From assembly GCA_052117325.1 (NCBI GenBank), contig JBQKJJ010000013.1: 64,000 bases of DNA; one strand, given 5' to 3'. Source of the stretch: CAG-964 sp902789345. GTDB taxonomy: Bacteria; Bacillota; Clostridia; Oscillospirales; Acutalibacteraceae. Each line of letters starts with the position of its first letter. Positions within the stretch are counted from its first letter, which is position 1. This document shows positions 26,293-34,148 of this stretch, piece by piece. The position numbers and the translations under genes were made by a program. The notes under the pieces were generated by a model that saw only the letters and a list, made by a program, of their open reading frames with translations, had not been told where the DNA came from and did not search any database.

Positions 26293-26360
26293 TGTAATTT
26301 CCTCCAAATCTAATAATGTAATGAATATAATAATACCGCTTGCTGTTTCTTACAGCAAAA

Positions 26361-26759
26361 TTAAATAAATGATTTTTCGACGCACTTTCTACACTTGCCG
26401 TGGAAAAAAACAGAGTGGTTTTTAACACTATGGCCTGTGTTAAGCGCTACCGAATCATCAAGTTCTCTGTCATAAGGCAAATAGTCAAGGTCAATTACAG
26501 CCTCGCACTCGTCACATATAAAGTGCGCATGTAAAGATGTATCAGCGTCAAAGCGTTCTCTGCCGTTTACTGTGCCGATAGAAACTATTAGCCCCTGCTC
26601 TACAAACATAGCCATATTTCTGTACACTGTACCAAGACTAATGTTAGGGTATTTATCTTTTAACTGCTGATAAACCCATTCAGCAGAAGGGTGAGTTTTG
26701 GTATTTCTAATAAGGATGTAAATAGCCTCTCTCTTTTCGCTAAAATTTTTCCTTGCCAT
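26361..26759 (-). CDS. perR: Fur-family repressor, PerR type
   Basis: The 132-residue protein has the Fur winged helix (HPSAEWVYQQLKDKYPNISLGTVYRNMAMFVEQGL) and the dimerisation part with HAHFICDECEAV and CRKC, which forms a Cys4 structural zinc site. Pairing with a rubrerythrin gene suggests PerR, the peroxide sensor, rather than Fur. A Fur-type palindrome lies on its promoter, so it is likely autoregulated and also controls the rubrerythrin gene. Confidence 0.85.
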   Translation of the reverse strand: MARKNFSEKREAIYILIRNTKTHPSAEWVYQQLKDKYPNISLGTVYRNMAMFVEQGLIVSIGTVNGRERFDADTSLHAHFICDECEAVIDLDYLPYDRELDDSVALNTGHSVKNHSVFFHGKCRKCVEKSFI

Positions 26760-26782
26760 ATTTCCTCCAACTTGATAACGAT

Positions 26783-26801
26783 AACGATAATGATTATCGT
26801 T
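26783..26801. promoter_or_regulatory. Fur/PerR-type operator
   Basis: AACGATAAT-G-ATTATCGTT is a perfect 9-1-9 palindrome with the GATAATGATTATC core of Fur boxes. It lies just downstream of the -10 box, where a bound repressor would block transcription start. Confidence 0.82.
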
Positions 26802-26808
26802 TACATAT

Positions 26809-26837
26809 ATAATATCACAAATAAACTCACTTGTAAA
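26809..26837 (-). promoter_or_regulatory. perR promoter
   Basis: On the minus strand TTTACA (26837-26832), 17 bases, TATTAT (26814-26809), directly ahead of the operator. Confidence 0.72.
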
Positions 26838-26921
26838 GGGTTTTATTTTAATTAATCTGTAATTTTTTTAGTAATTATTTGTGAAATTTTCATAAAACCT
26901 AAAAAATCCCATATATATTTT

Positions 26922-27830
26922 ATGAAGTGGGTGTATGCTATGTATTTGAATTTTAGGATATCTAAATATTCGGTTGTTGCCGCCGTTTTAATAATCACTA
27001 CAATATGCTTTTCTGTAATGTATTCGGGTTTTTATCCAAGTAATTCTCAAAGTGTAGCAAGCATAAGCAGTGAATCGGACACAAAGGGTGTAGAACTTCC
27101 TATAGTTATGTATCACAGTATGCTAAAGGATACAAAGCTTCAGGGACAATTTGTAATAGATCCGGCTAAGTTTGAGGAGGATTTAAAATATTTAAATGAT
27201 AACGGCTACACAACAATTACGGTTTCTGACCTTGTAGACTATGTATATAATAATAAGAAACTGCCTAAAAAGCCTATTATGCTTACATTTGACGACGGCT
27301 ATTATAACAATTATTTGTATGCATATCCACTGCTGGAAAAATACAAATGCAAGGCGGTTATTTCCCCTATTGGTTATTATAGTGATCTGTACTCCAAAAG
27401 CACAGATACTCCCTCACCGTCCTACTCACACTGCACTTGGGAGCAGTTAAAAGAAATGCAGAACAGCGGCTATGTTGAAATTCAAAATCACAGCTACAAT
27501 ATGCATTCTCAAAACGGAAGACTGGGTATAAAACAAAAGAAGGGCGAAAGCAGTGACAAATATAAAGAAGTAATTACGCAGGATATTTCCAAAGCACAAA
27601 ACACATTTAAAGAAAAGCTTGAATATACCCCACAGGCTTTTGTATACCCCTTTGGAGCATTAAGCGACAGCTCGGAGGAGGTTATAAAAGCCCTATCGTT
27701 CAAAGCATCATTTATTTGTCAGGAAAAAATAAATGTTATTACAAAAGATAAGGATTCGCTGTATTTATTAGGCAGATTTATTCGCACAAACAAAATGACT
27801 ACTAAAGAATTATTTAATAAATTTCAGTAA
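26922..27830 (+). CDS. Membrane-anchored polysaccharide deacetylase
   Basis: The 302-residue protein has one N-terminal membrane segment or uncleaved signal (about residues 15-37) and an extracellular NodB-type domain. It carries LPIVMYHSM, the metal/catalytic motif TFDDGYYNN, and the zinc histidines in QNHSYNMH. These enzymes remove acetyl groups from peptidoglycan or other surface glycans. An ATG at 26940 is an alternative start; neither has a clear ribosome binding site. The amidase gene follows after 18 bases. Confidence 0.85.
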   Translation: MKWVYAMYLNFRISKYSVVAAVLIITTICFSVMYSGFYPSNSQSVASISSESDTKGVELPIVMYHSMLKDTKLQGQFVIDPAKFEEDLKYLNDNGYTTITVSDLVDYVYNNKKLPKKPIMLTFDDGYYNNYLYAYPLLEKYKCKAVISPIGYYSDLYSKSTDTPSPSYSHCTWEQLKEMQNSGYVEIQNHSYNMHSQNGRLGIKQKKGESSDKYKEVITQDISKAQNTFKEKLEYTPQAFVYPFGALSDSSEEVIKALSFKASFICQEKINVITKDKDSLYLLGRFIRTNKMTTKELFNKFQ

Positions 27831-27848
27831 ACAAAGGAGAAAACCACT

Positions 27849-28391
27849 ATGCCATCAGTTTTTGTCAGTCCATCTTTACAGGAATACAATCCATATGTAG
27901 ACGGAGGCAATGAGGAATACTATATGAATCTTATTGCCGACGAGCTAATACCCTATTTAATAGCAAGCGGTATTACAGTAGGCAGAAACAGTCCTGAGCA
28001 AACCCTTTCTCAGGCAATAGCACAGTCAAACCAGGGAAACTACGACCTGCATTTAGCCATTCATTCCAATGCCGCACCGCCAAACCTGGCAGGAAAGCTA
28101 AAGGGTGCAGATGTTTATTACCATACTCAAAGTGTTCGCGGAAAAAGAGCGGCTACCATTATAGCAGACAATTACAAAGCCATTTATCCGGACCCGAATA
28201 ATGTACAGCTTATTCCCACTACCTCTTTGGCAGAGCTTAACCGTACCATTGCACCGGCGGTGCTTATAGAGGTTGCATATCATGACAATCCACAAGACGC
28301 CCAGTGGATAAGAGATAACATAGGCAATATTGCCCGTAATTTGGCCCTTTCGGTAACTGAGTATTTGGGTGTACCGTTTAAAGAACCGTAA
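27849..28391 (+). CDS. N-acetylmuramoyl-L-alanine amidase (Amidase_3-like)
   Basis: The 180-residue protein is a single amidase domain with zinc ligands visible as the Glu of GGNEEYYM, His of LAIHSNAAP and the Glu of VLIEVAYHDNPQDA. It would cleave the amide between muramic acid and the peptide stem. There is no signal peptide, linker or cell-wall binding domain. It is therefore either cytoplasmic, released by lysis, or exported in an unusual way, for example as a forespore or mother-cell enzyme. It is probably co-transcribed with the deacetylase. Confidence 0.82.
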   Translation: MPSVFVSPSLQEYNPYVDGGNEEYYMNLIADELIPYLIASGITVGRNSPEQTLSQAIAQSNQGNYDLHLAIHSNAAPPNLAGKLKGADVYYHTQSVRGKRAATIIADNYKAIYPDPNNVQLIPTTSLAELNRTIAPAVLIEVAYHDNPQDAQWIRDNIGNIARNLALSVTEYLGVPFKEP

Positions 28392-28443
28392 CCTAGGCAC
28401 TTATACAGGCTTTTAATAATCTTATAAATACAATTTTATAGAA

Positions 28444-28486
28444 ATGCCTCCCTAAACAGACCTAAAAATTCTGCTTAGGGAGGCAT
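28444..28486. terminator. Bidirectional terminator between the amidase gene and rarA
   Basis: ATGCCTCCCTAA pairs perfectly with TTAGGGAGGCAT between two convergent genes. Confidence 0.75.
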
Positions 28487-28497
28487 AGTTTATATAT

Positions 28498-29766
28498 TTA
28501 CTTTCCCTTAATTTTGTCCCAATAGGCTTTAAATGCCTGCTCGTTTTTATTGTCGCCGTATTTATAATACTCTCTGTCCTTTACTATATTAGGCAAATAT
28601 TGCTGTTTAACATAGTGGTTAGGGTAGTCGTGAGGATATAAGTAAAATTGTCCTTTGTTTTGGTTGTCCTCACCGTCGTAGTGCATATTTTGCAGCTGTC
28701 TTGGAATGTCACCTACTAATCCCTTATTTATATCTGTTGTAGCGGCATTTATGGCATTGTAGGCAGAGTTGCTTTTAGGTGCATTGCATACCATTATTAC
28801 AGCGTCGGCAAGGGGTATGCGTGCCTCCGGCATACCAACCTGCAGTGCTATGTCAACGCAGGACTTAACTATAGGAATAATTTGTGGATATGCCAGTCCT
28901 ACATCTTCACAGGCGCATACAAGCAGTCGCCGGCAGGCAGACGGCAGGTCGCCGCCCTCTAACAGCCTTGCCAAATAATATACAGCTGCATTTGGGTCAG
29001 AGCCACGCATAGACTTTTGCAATGCGGACATTGCGTCGTAATGCTGATCTCCGTCTTTGTCGTATCTCATAGCACTGCGTTGTGTAAGCTGCATTGCTGT
29101 TTCAAGAGTAATATTTCTTACGCCGTCTGTAGGCATAGTTGCTATTGTACAAAGCTCTACTGCGTTTAATGCTTTTCGTACATCTCCTCCGCAGGCTGTT
29201 GAAATATATTTTACCGCATCGTCATGGGCATTTATTTTTATCTGTTCATCGTCAGCAATAAGCTCAAATCCACGCCGCACAGCTTTTTCAACCTCGGCGC
29301 TGTCAACGGTTTTAAATTCAAAAACAGTACAACGGCTTAGTATAGCGTTATATACATAAAAGTAAGGATTTTCTGTAGTAGAAGCTATAAGGGTTATACT
29401 TCCGTTTTCTAAGTATTCCAACAGTGTTTGCTGTTGTTTTTTGTTAAAATACTGAATTTCGTCCAGATACAGCAGTATTCCGTTCATTCCGCCAAAGGTG
29501 TCAAGCTCTGACACCAACTGTTTAATATCTGCTGTAGAGGCTGTAGTGCCGTTTAGCTTTTTTAACAGCTTATTTGTGCGTTTAGCTATGTACGACGCCA
29601 CAGTGCTTTTGCCTACACCCGAGGGGCCGTAGAATATCATATTTGGCACATCTTCTGCATTTTCAATTATATTCCGCAGTGGCTTGCCTACTGCAAGCAG
29701 ATGCTTTTGCCCTACAATTTCGTCAAGTGACTGTGGGCGTATTCTGTCAGCCAACGGCTTTTTCAT
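28498..29766 (-). CDS. rarA: Replication-associated recombination ATPase RarA (MgsA)
   Basis: RarA is an AAA+ clamp-loader relative that acts at stalled replication forks. The 422-residue protein starts MKKPLADRIRPQSLDEIVGQ at 29766 behind AAGGAGA. It has Walker A GPSGVGKST, Walker B ILLYLDEIQYF and the C-terminal MgsA domain (DGEDNQNKGQFYLYPHDYPNHY in two parts), which is diagnostic. A longer frame from 29808 is less likely. Confidence 0.95.
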   Translation of the reverse strand: MKKPLADRIRPQSLDEIVGQKHLLAVGKPLRNIIENAEDVPNMIFYGPSGVGKSTVASYIAKRTNKLLKKLNGTTASTADIKQLVSELDTFGGMNGILLYLDEIQYFNKKQQQTLLEYLENGSITLIASTTENPYFYVYNAILSRCTVFEFKTVDSAEVEKAVRRGFELIADDEQIKINAHDDAVKYISTACGGDVRKALNAVELCTIATMPTDGVRNITLETAMQLTQRSAMRYDKDGDQHYDAMSALQKSMRGSDPNAAVYYLARLLEGGDLPSACRRLLVCACEDVGLAYPQIIPIVKSCVDIALQVGMPEARIPLADAVIMVCNAPKSNSAYNAINAATTDINKGLVGDIPRQLQNMHYDGEDNQNKGQFYLYPHDYPNHYVKQQYLPNIVKDREYYKYGDNKNEQAFKAYWDKIKGK

Positions 29767-29849
29767 AACTATTCTCCTTATATATTTAGTAAGAAAAGAG
29801 GTAAACACAGCTGTGCCTACCTCTAAGTTTTTTATTTAATAAATAAGAC

Positions 29850-31103
29850 TTATTCGTACAAAGGATATTTTTTGCAAATCTCTGTAACGCCTGCACGAAC
29901 AGCTTCAGCGTTTCCTTCAAAGTCGTTAATAACCATTGAAATATACTCTGCAACCTTGTCCAAATCCTCTTCAACAAGACCTCTTGTTGTAACTGCCGCT
30001 GTACCCATACGAATACCGCTTGTAACAAATGGGCTGCGTGGCTCGTTTGGAACAGTGTTTTTATTAACTGTTATGTAAACCTCGTCAAGCATATGCTCAA
30101 GCTCCTTACCGGTTAGCTCTGTGTCACGCAGGTCAAGCAGCATAACATGATTGTCTGTACCGCCGCTTACAAGCTTGTGGCCTCTCTTAAGTAGACCGTC
30201 AGCTAATGCCTTACAGTTTTTAACAATTTGCTGACCATAAGCCTTAAACTCCGGCTTTAGTGCTTCACCAAAGCAAACAGCCTTAGCAGCTATTGTGTGC
30301 ATTAGAGGACCGCCCTGTGTGCCTGGGAATATAGCCTTGTCTATTTGCTTAGCGTATTCCTCGTTGCAAAGAATAAGTCCGCCTCTTGGACCTCTTAGTG
30401 TTTTGTGGGTAGTTGTTGTTACAAACTGTGCATACTCAACAGGATTAGGGTGAACACCTGCGGCAACCAAACCGGCTATGTGCGCCATATCTACCATTAG
30501 GTAAGCACCAACCTCGTCTGCAATTTCTCTGAATTTCTTAAAATCAATAATTCTAGGATAAGCGCTTGCGCCGCAAACAATCATCTTTGGCTTGCATTCC
30601 TTGGCAATTTCAAGAACCTTATCATAGTTAATAAGGTGTGTTTCAGGGTCAACTCCGTAAGGTACAAAGTTAAAGTAGCTGCCTGACATATTTACAGGTG
30701 AACCGTGTGTAAGATGGCCGCCCTCGTTAAGGTTCATACCCATTACAGTGTCACCCGGCTTTAGCATTGCAAAGTAAACAGCCATATTAGCCTGAGCACC
30801 TGAGTGAGGCTGTACATTTGCGTGTTCAGCACCAAAAAGCTCGCAAGCTCTTTTTCTTGCAATTTCTTCTACAACATCTACACACTGGCAGCCGCCGTAG
30901 TAACGCTTGCCCGGGTAGCCCTCGGCATATTTATTTGTAAGAACACTTCCAATTGCCGCCATAACAGCAGGTGAAACTATATTTTCAGAAGCAATCAGCT
31001 CCAGGTTTCTTCTTTGTCTTTTTAACTCATCGTTCATTGCGTCAGCAACGGCCTTGTCATATTCGCCTACAAAGCCTATTGTATCAAGCATATCCTTATA
31101 CAT
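29850..31103 (-). CDS. glyA: Serine hydroxymethyltransferase
   Basis: GlyA interconverts serine and glycine with tetrahydrofolate, supplying one-carbon units. The 417 residues show the PLP-lysine motif VTTTTHKTLRGPRGG and the N-terminal ELIASENIVSPAV. I place the start at the ATG at 31103, spaced well from AAGGAGA; a TTG six bases upstream is too close to it. The enzyme is cytosolic and PLP-dependent. Confidence 0.95.
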   Translation of the reverse strand: MYKDMLDTIGFVGEYDKAVADAMNDELKRQRRNLELIASENIVSPAVMAAIGSVLTNKYAEGYPGKRYYGGCQCVDVVEEIARKRACELFGAEHANVQPHSGAQANMAVYFAMLKPGDTVMGMNLNEGGHLTHGSPVNMSGSYFNFVPYGVDPETHLINYDKVLEIAKECKPKMIVCGASAYPRIIDFKKFREIADEVGAYLMVDMAHIAGLVAAGVHPNPVEYAQFVTTTTHKTLRGPRGGLILCNEEYAKQIDKAIFPGTQGGPLMHTIAAKAVCFGEALKPEFKAYGQQIVKNCKALADGLLKRGHKLVSGGTDNHVMLLDLRDTELTGKELEHMLDEVYITVNKNTVPNEPRSPFVTSGIRMGTAAVTTRGLVEEDLDKVAEYISMVINDFEGNAEAVRAGVTEICKKYPLYE

Positions 31104-31153
31104 AGTCAACTTCTCCTTAAAATAATCTTGAGCAAAAGCTCCACTTTAACCCT

Positions 31154-31182
31154 ATTATATAGTAAAGTGCTAAATAATTCAA
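31154..31182 (-). promoter_or_regulatory. glyA promoter
   Basis: On the minus strand TTGAAT (31182-31177), 17 bases, TATAAT (31159-31154). The leader is too short for a known riboswitch. Confidence 0.78.
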
Positions 31183-31360
31183 GTTTATTTTAGGCACTTA
31201 TTTACTGTTGTTGAAAAAATATGGAGAATTTTTTGTAATAAACGCCGCCAATGCTGTACAAATTTTTAAGGAAACTCCACTTGCTGAAAAGTGTTGATAA
31301 CAAAAGCAATTCCTTTTTTATACTCTGTATAACTTTTTATAATTTTTTGGTATTAACATA
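31183..31360. other. Intergenic stretch between the lipoprotein gene and glyA
   Basis: I see no gene or structured RNA here. Confidence 0.45.
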
Positions 31361-31394
31361 TAAAAAACAGGCAACAGTAGATTACTGCCGCCTG
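31361..31394 (-). terminator. Terminator after the lipoprotein gene
   Basis: CAGGCGGCAGTA pairs with TACTGTTGCCTG (two G-T pairs), followed on the minus strand by six T. Confidence 0.75.
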
Positions 31395-31429
31395 TATATA
31401 GCTTAGGGTTAAATCGTAAAATTTACAGC

Positions 31430-31957
31430 TTACTTTGCTGAATTTACAACCTTCATAACATCATCTTTTCTTTTAGCATTAGTGCTGTCGTCCTCTTTGC
31501 CTGTTGTAGACTTAGGGTCAGGGTAAATTAAGAGATACTTGCCGTTGTCTGACATATAACAGTATGAAACTGTTCTGCCAAACAGGTCAAATGTACCGTT
31601 CTTCTTTACGCTGTCAATAACATTCTTTGCTGTGTCAGAGCTTGTGTCCTCATACTGGTAAACCTCAAGTGAAAAGCTGGAGCCGTTTACCTCTACTTTG
31701 TCAACTCTGTAACCCTCTTTTGCACCAATAAGCTCTGCATTTGTTTTTACACAGTTGTTTGCGTTATCTTCTGAAATGTATTTTTTGTTTAAAAGGTCTT
31801 TCAAAATTTTCTGTACGCCTGCGTCACTTTTAAACTCGCTTACTTTTACCTTGTTTTCGTTTGGAACTGTTGCTGTTTGCATACCGCAGCCTGCAAATGA
31901 AACTACTGCAACTACAGCCAAAGTAAGTGCTGTAAGCTTTTTAAGTAAGTTTTTCAT
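31430..31957 (-). CDS. Lipoprotein of unknown function
   Basis: The 175-residue protein has a lipoprotein signal (MKNLLKKLTALTLAVVAVV, then lipobox FAGC with the acylated Cys near residue 24). The mature part has two mixed alpha/beta halves, one holding LLNKKYISEDNANNC and the other GRTVSYCYMSDNGKYLLIY, and a Lys-rich tail. It is exported and membrane-tethered. I do not recognise the family. It has its own promoter and terminator. Confidence 0.75.
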   Translation of the reverse strand: MKNLLKKLTALTLAVVAVVSFAGCGMQTATVPNENKVKVSEFKSDAGVQKILKDLLNKKYISEDNANNCVKTNAELIGAKEGYRVDKVEVNGSSFSLEVYQYEDTSSDTAKNVIDSVKKNGTFDLFGRTVSYCYMSDNGKYLLIYPDPKSTTGKEDDSTNAKRKDDVMKVVNSAK

Positions 31958-32003
31958 ATATAAAAACCTCGCTTCTTAAATTCTTTTCTTTACCATAAGT
32001 GCT

Positions 32004-32032
32004 ATTATACCCTATTTATGTAATCAATTCAA
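32004..32032 (-). promoter_or_regulatory. Promoter of the lipoprotein gene
   Basis: On the minus strand TTGAAT, 17 bases, TATAAT (32009-32004). Confidence 0.78.
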
Positions 32033-32059
32033 GTAACTGCAAAGAATAATTCATAAAAA

Positions 32060-32091
32060 CAAAAATCCCTCTGTTTTAGTATAACAGAGGG
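32060..32091 (-). terminator. Terminator after fumB
   Basis: CCCTCTGTT pairs with AACAGAGGG, with a T run on the minus-strand side. Confidence 0.82.
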
Positions 32092-32099
32092 GAAAATTC

Positions 32100-32648
32100 T
32101 TATTCTATGCAGTATTTTTTAGGCTCGGTTTCGTATATGTTGTTGCCTTTACAGTCTATAACAACTATGCACGGGAAATCCTCAACAGTATATCTTCTTA
32201 TTGACTCGGTGCCTAGGTCGTCATAGCATATAAGCTCGTCTGACTTTATGCTTTTTGATATAAGTGCCGCTGCACCGCCTATAGCCGCAAAGTAAATACC
32301 ATGGTTTCTGACTATTGCGTCTATAACCTCCTGGTTTCTTGCGCCCTTGCCTATCATGCCTTTCAATCCCATATCAAGCAGAGTAGGTGCATACTTGTCC
32401 ATTCTGTAGCTGGAGGTAGGTCCTGCCGGTCCTACGGCGTGTCCCGGCTTTGCCGGTGCCGGCCCTACATAATATATTATCTCACCATTTATATCAACAG
32501 GAAAATCCTCGCCTTTTTGTGCAAGCTCATATAGTCTTTTGTGTGCGGCATCTCTGCCGGTTATCATAGTACCTGTCAGCAGTACACTGTCCCCTGCTTT
32601 AAGATTTTCTATATCCTCATCTGTAATGGGTAAATTTATTTTCTTCAT
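32100..32648 (-). CDS. fumB: Class I fumarate hydratase, beta subunit
   Basis: The 182-residue protein is the C-terminal half of a class I (4Fe-4S) fumarase or tartrate dehydratase, carried as a separate subunit as in many anaerobes. Signature stretches are GTMITGRDAAHKRL, GPAGPTSSYRMDKYAP and GKGARNQEV. I place the start at 32648 behind AAAGGAGA. It lies 11 bases after the alpha subunit gene. The substrate could also be L-tartrate, but fumarate is the default. Confidence 0.9.
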   Translation of the reverse strand: MKKINLPITDEDIENLKAGDSVLLTGTMITGRDAAHKRLYELAQKGEDFPVDINGEIIYYVGPAPAKPGHAVGPAGPTSSYRMDKYAPTLLDMGLKGMIGKGARNQEVIDAIVRNHGIYFAAIGGAAALISKSIKSDELICYDDLGTESIRRYTVEDFPCIVVIDCKGNNIYETEPKKYCIE

Positions 32649-32659
32649 AGCTTTCTCCT

Positions 32660-33511
32660 TTATATAGCGGCTGTTTTGTGCCTTGCAGCGTGACAGCAAA
32701 TGTTTACTGCTACAGGCATACCGGCAATGTGTGTAGGGTATGTTTCTATATTTACTCCCAGTGCAGTAGTAGTTCCGCCCAGTCCGGCAGGGCCAAATCC
32801 CATTTTATTAATTCTATCCAACAGCTGTTGTTCCATTTCAGCGTATCTTGGGTCAGGGTTGCTGGTTTCTATTGACCTAAAAGTAGCTTTCTTAGCCAGT
32901 TGCGCCGCCTTTTCAAATGTACCGCCTATTCCTACACCAACTACCATTGGCGGACATGGGTTAGGTCCGGCCTTTCTTACGGTGTCCAGTACAAAATCTA
33001 TAACGCCCTCGGCACCGTATGACGGTGTAAGCATTTTAATTGCAGACATATTTTCACTGCCAAAGCCTTTGCCGCCGGCTGTAATTACAATTTTCTCACC
33101 CGGTACTATTTCTGTATGAATAATTGCAGGTGTATTGTCCCTGGTGTTAATTCTGTCAAAAACCGGGTCGTTTACAACCGATTTTCTCAAATAGCCCTCT
33201 TTGTAGGCCTGCCTTACACCCTCTGTAACGGCATTCTTAAAGCTGCCGCCGTCTATAACCACTTTGTCGCCATACTGTACAAAAAGTACAACCATACCGG
33301 TGTCCTGACACAGCGGAACCTGTTCATCGTGCGCTATTTTATTATTTTCAATAAGCTGACACAGTACCTGTCTGCCTACCTCCGATTTCTCGGTTTCTTT
33401 TGCTTTTTCCAAGGCGTTTGTAATATCGCTACCTATATTATAGTTGCAGTCCATTAAAAGTTCTTTTACTGTCTCCGTAATTTTTTCTGCCTTAATTACT
33501 CTAAAGTCCAT
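32660..33511 (-). CDS. fumA: Class I fumarate hydratase, alpha subunit
   Basis: The 283-residue protein carries the iron-sulfur cysteines in VPLCQDTG, NPCPPMVVGVGIGG and VNICCHAARH. With the beta subunit it interconverts fumarate and malate. The oxygen-sensitive class I enzyme fits an anaerobic host. It is first in a two-gene operon with its own promoter. Confidence 0.92.
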   Translation of the reverse strand: MDFRVIKAEKITETVKELLMDCNYNIGSDITNALEKAKETEKSEVGRQVLCQLIENNKIAHDEQVPLCQDTGMVVLFVQYGDKVVIDGGSFKNAVTEGVRQAYKEGYLRKSVVNDPVFDRINTRDNTPAIIHTEIVPGEKIVITAGGKGFGSENMSAIKMLTPSYGAEGVIDFVLDTVRKAGPNPCPPMVVGVGIGGTFEKAAQLAKKATFRSIETSNPDPRYAEMEQQLLDRINKMGFGPAGLGGTTTALGVNIETYPTHIAGMPVAVNICCHAARHKTAAI

Positions 33512-33548
33512 CCCTTTGCCCTCTTTATAAAAATATCTATTATAGGTA

Positions 33549-33577
33549 ATTATAGTTTATAAACGGTTATATTTCAA
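33549..33577 (-). promoter_or_regulatory. fumAB promoter
   Basis: On the minus strand TTGAAA (33577-33572), 17 bases, TATAAT (33554-33549). Confidence 0.8.
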
Positions 33578-34010
33578 GTAACGCAAGTGAATAATTGGAA
33601 ACTTTATGTCAAATATATACAGTACAGGAATATTAATTCACATTTTCTAAAGAACATTAAAGCGGTCACAAAAATAAATAAATCAGCTGCTGTATTGCTT
33701 CGTTTTTGTGTTTCAATTATAGGAGTTTGAATGCAGCGTAAGACATATGACGAAAATGCAATTTTAAATATTATAATTAGTCTGATTGTTACAAAATAAC
33801 CCTTAAATCTTTATATGAATATCTTTTAATACAGGTTTGTAACATTTGTAACCACTGTGTAATTAAGTTTTTGCACATTGCACAGTTTTTTAACCTTTGA
33901 ACAAATGTTTTAGAGGCGAGAATTGGCTTTTTAAAGGGATTTTTTAATGAATTTCCCACATTTGCAAATATTTGTTTGGCGTTTTGCACAAAAAAATAAT
34001 TTCAAATTAT
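33578..34010. other. Long AT-rich intergenic region between fumA and the G5/3D-domain gene
   Basis: About 430 bases hold no convincing gene apart from a possible 22-codon frame at 33731. There are two TTTGTAAC words near 33835-33851 and an inverse copy (GTTACAAA) near 33786. I assign no function to them. Confidence 0.4.
33731..33799 (+). CDS. Possible 22-residue small ORF
   Basis: ATG with AGGAG five bases upstream opens a 22-codon frame beginning MQRKTYDENAILN and ending in a hydrophobic stretch (IIISLIVTK). The ribosome binding site is good, but the length makes chance likely. I know no relative. Confidence 0.2.
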   Translation: MQRKTYDENAILNIIISLIVTK

Positions 34011-34038
34011 TTGACATATCTAAGAATGCTGTTATAAT
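34011..34038 (+). promoter_or_regulatory. Promoter of the G5/3D-domain gene
   Basis: TTGACA (34011-34016), 16 bases, TATAAT (34033-34038). It leaves a leader of about 100 bases in which I cannot identify a known riboswitch. Confidence 0.78.
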
Positions 34039-34148
34039 GCAGCCTAAGGAACCAAAATAGCAGACTTATACTTCTAAGCAGGTAAAATTTATTTTTATTA
34101 TGTTACGCTTGGGGGTAAATTCAAAACAGATAAGGAGTTCTTTAATTT

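Noticed and set aside
33789..33989. A 66-codon minus-strand frame in the fumA upstream region
   Set aside because: There is no ribosome binding site at its start, the composition is that of random AT-rich DNA, and it lies in a region without other coding signs.
34039..34148. A c-di-AMP (ydaO-type) riboswitch before the G5/3D-domain gene
   Set aside because: The context is right and GGGGGTAAATTC is suggestive, but the leader is only about 100 bases and I cannot find the other conserved blocks of that riboswitch.
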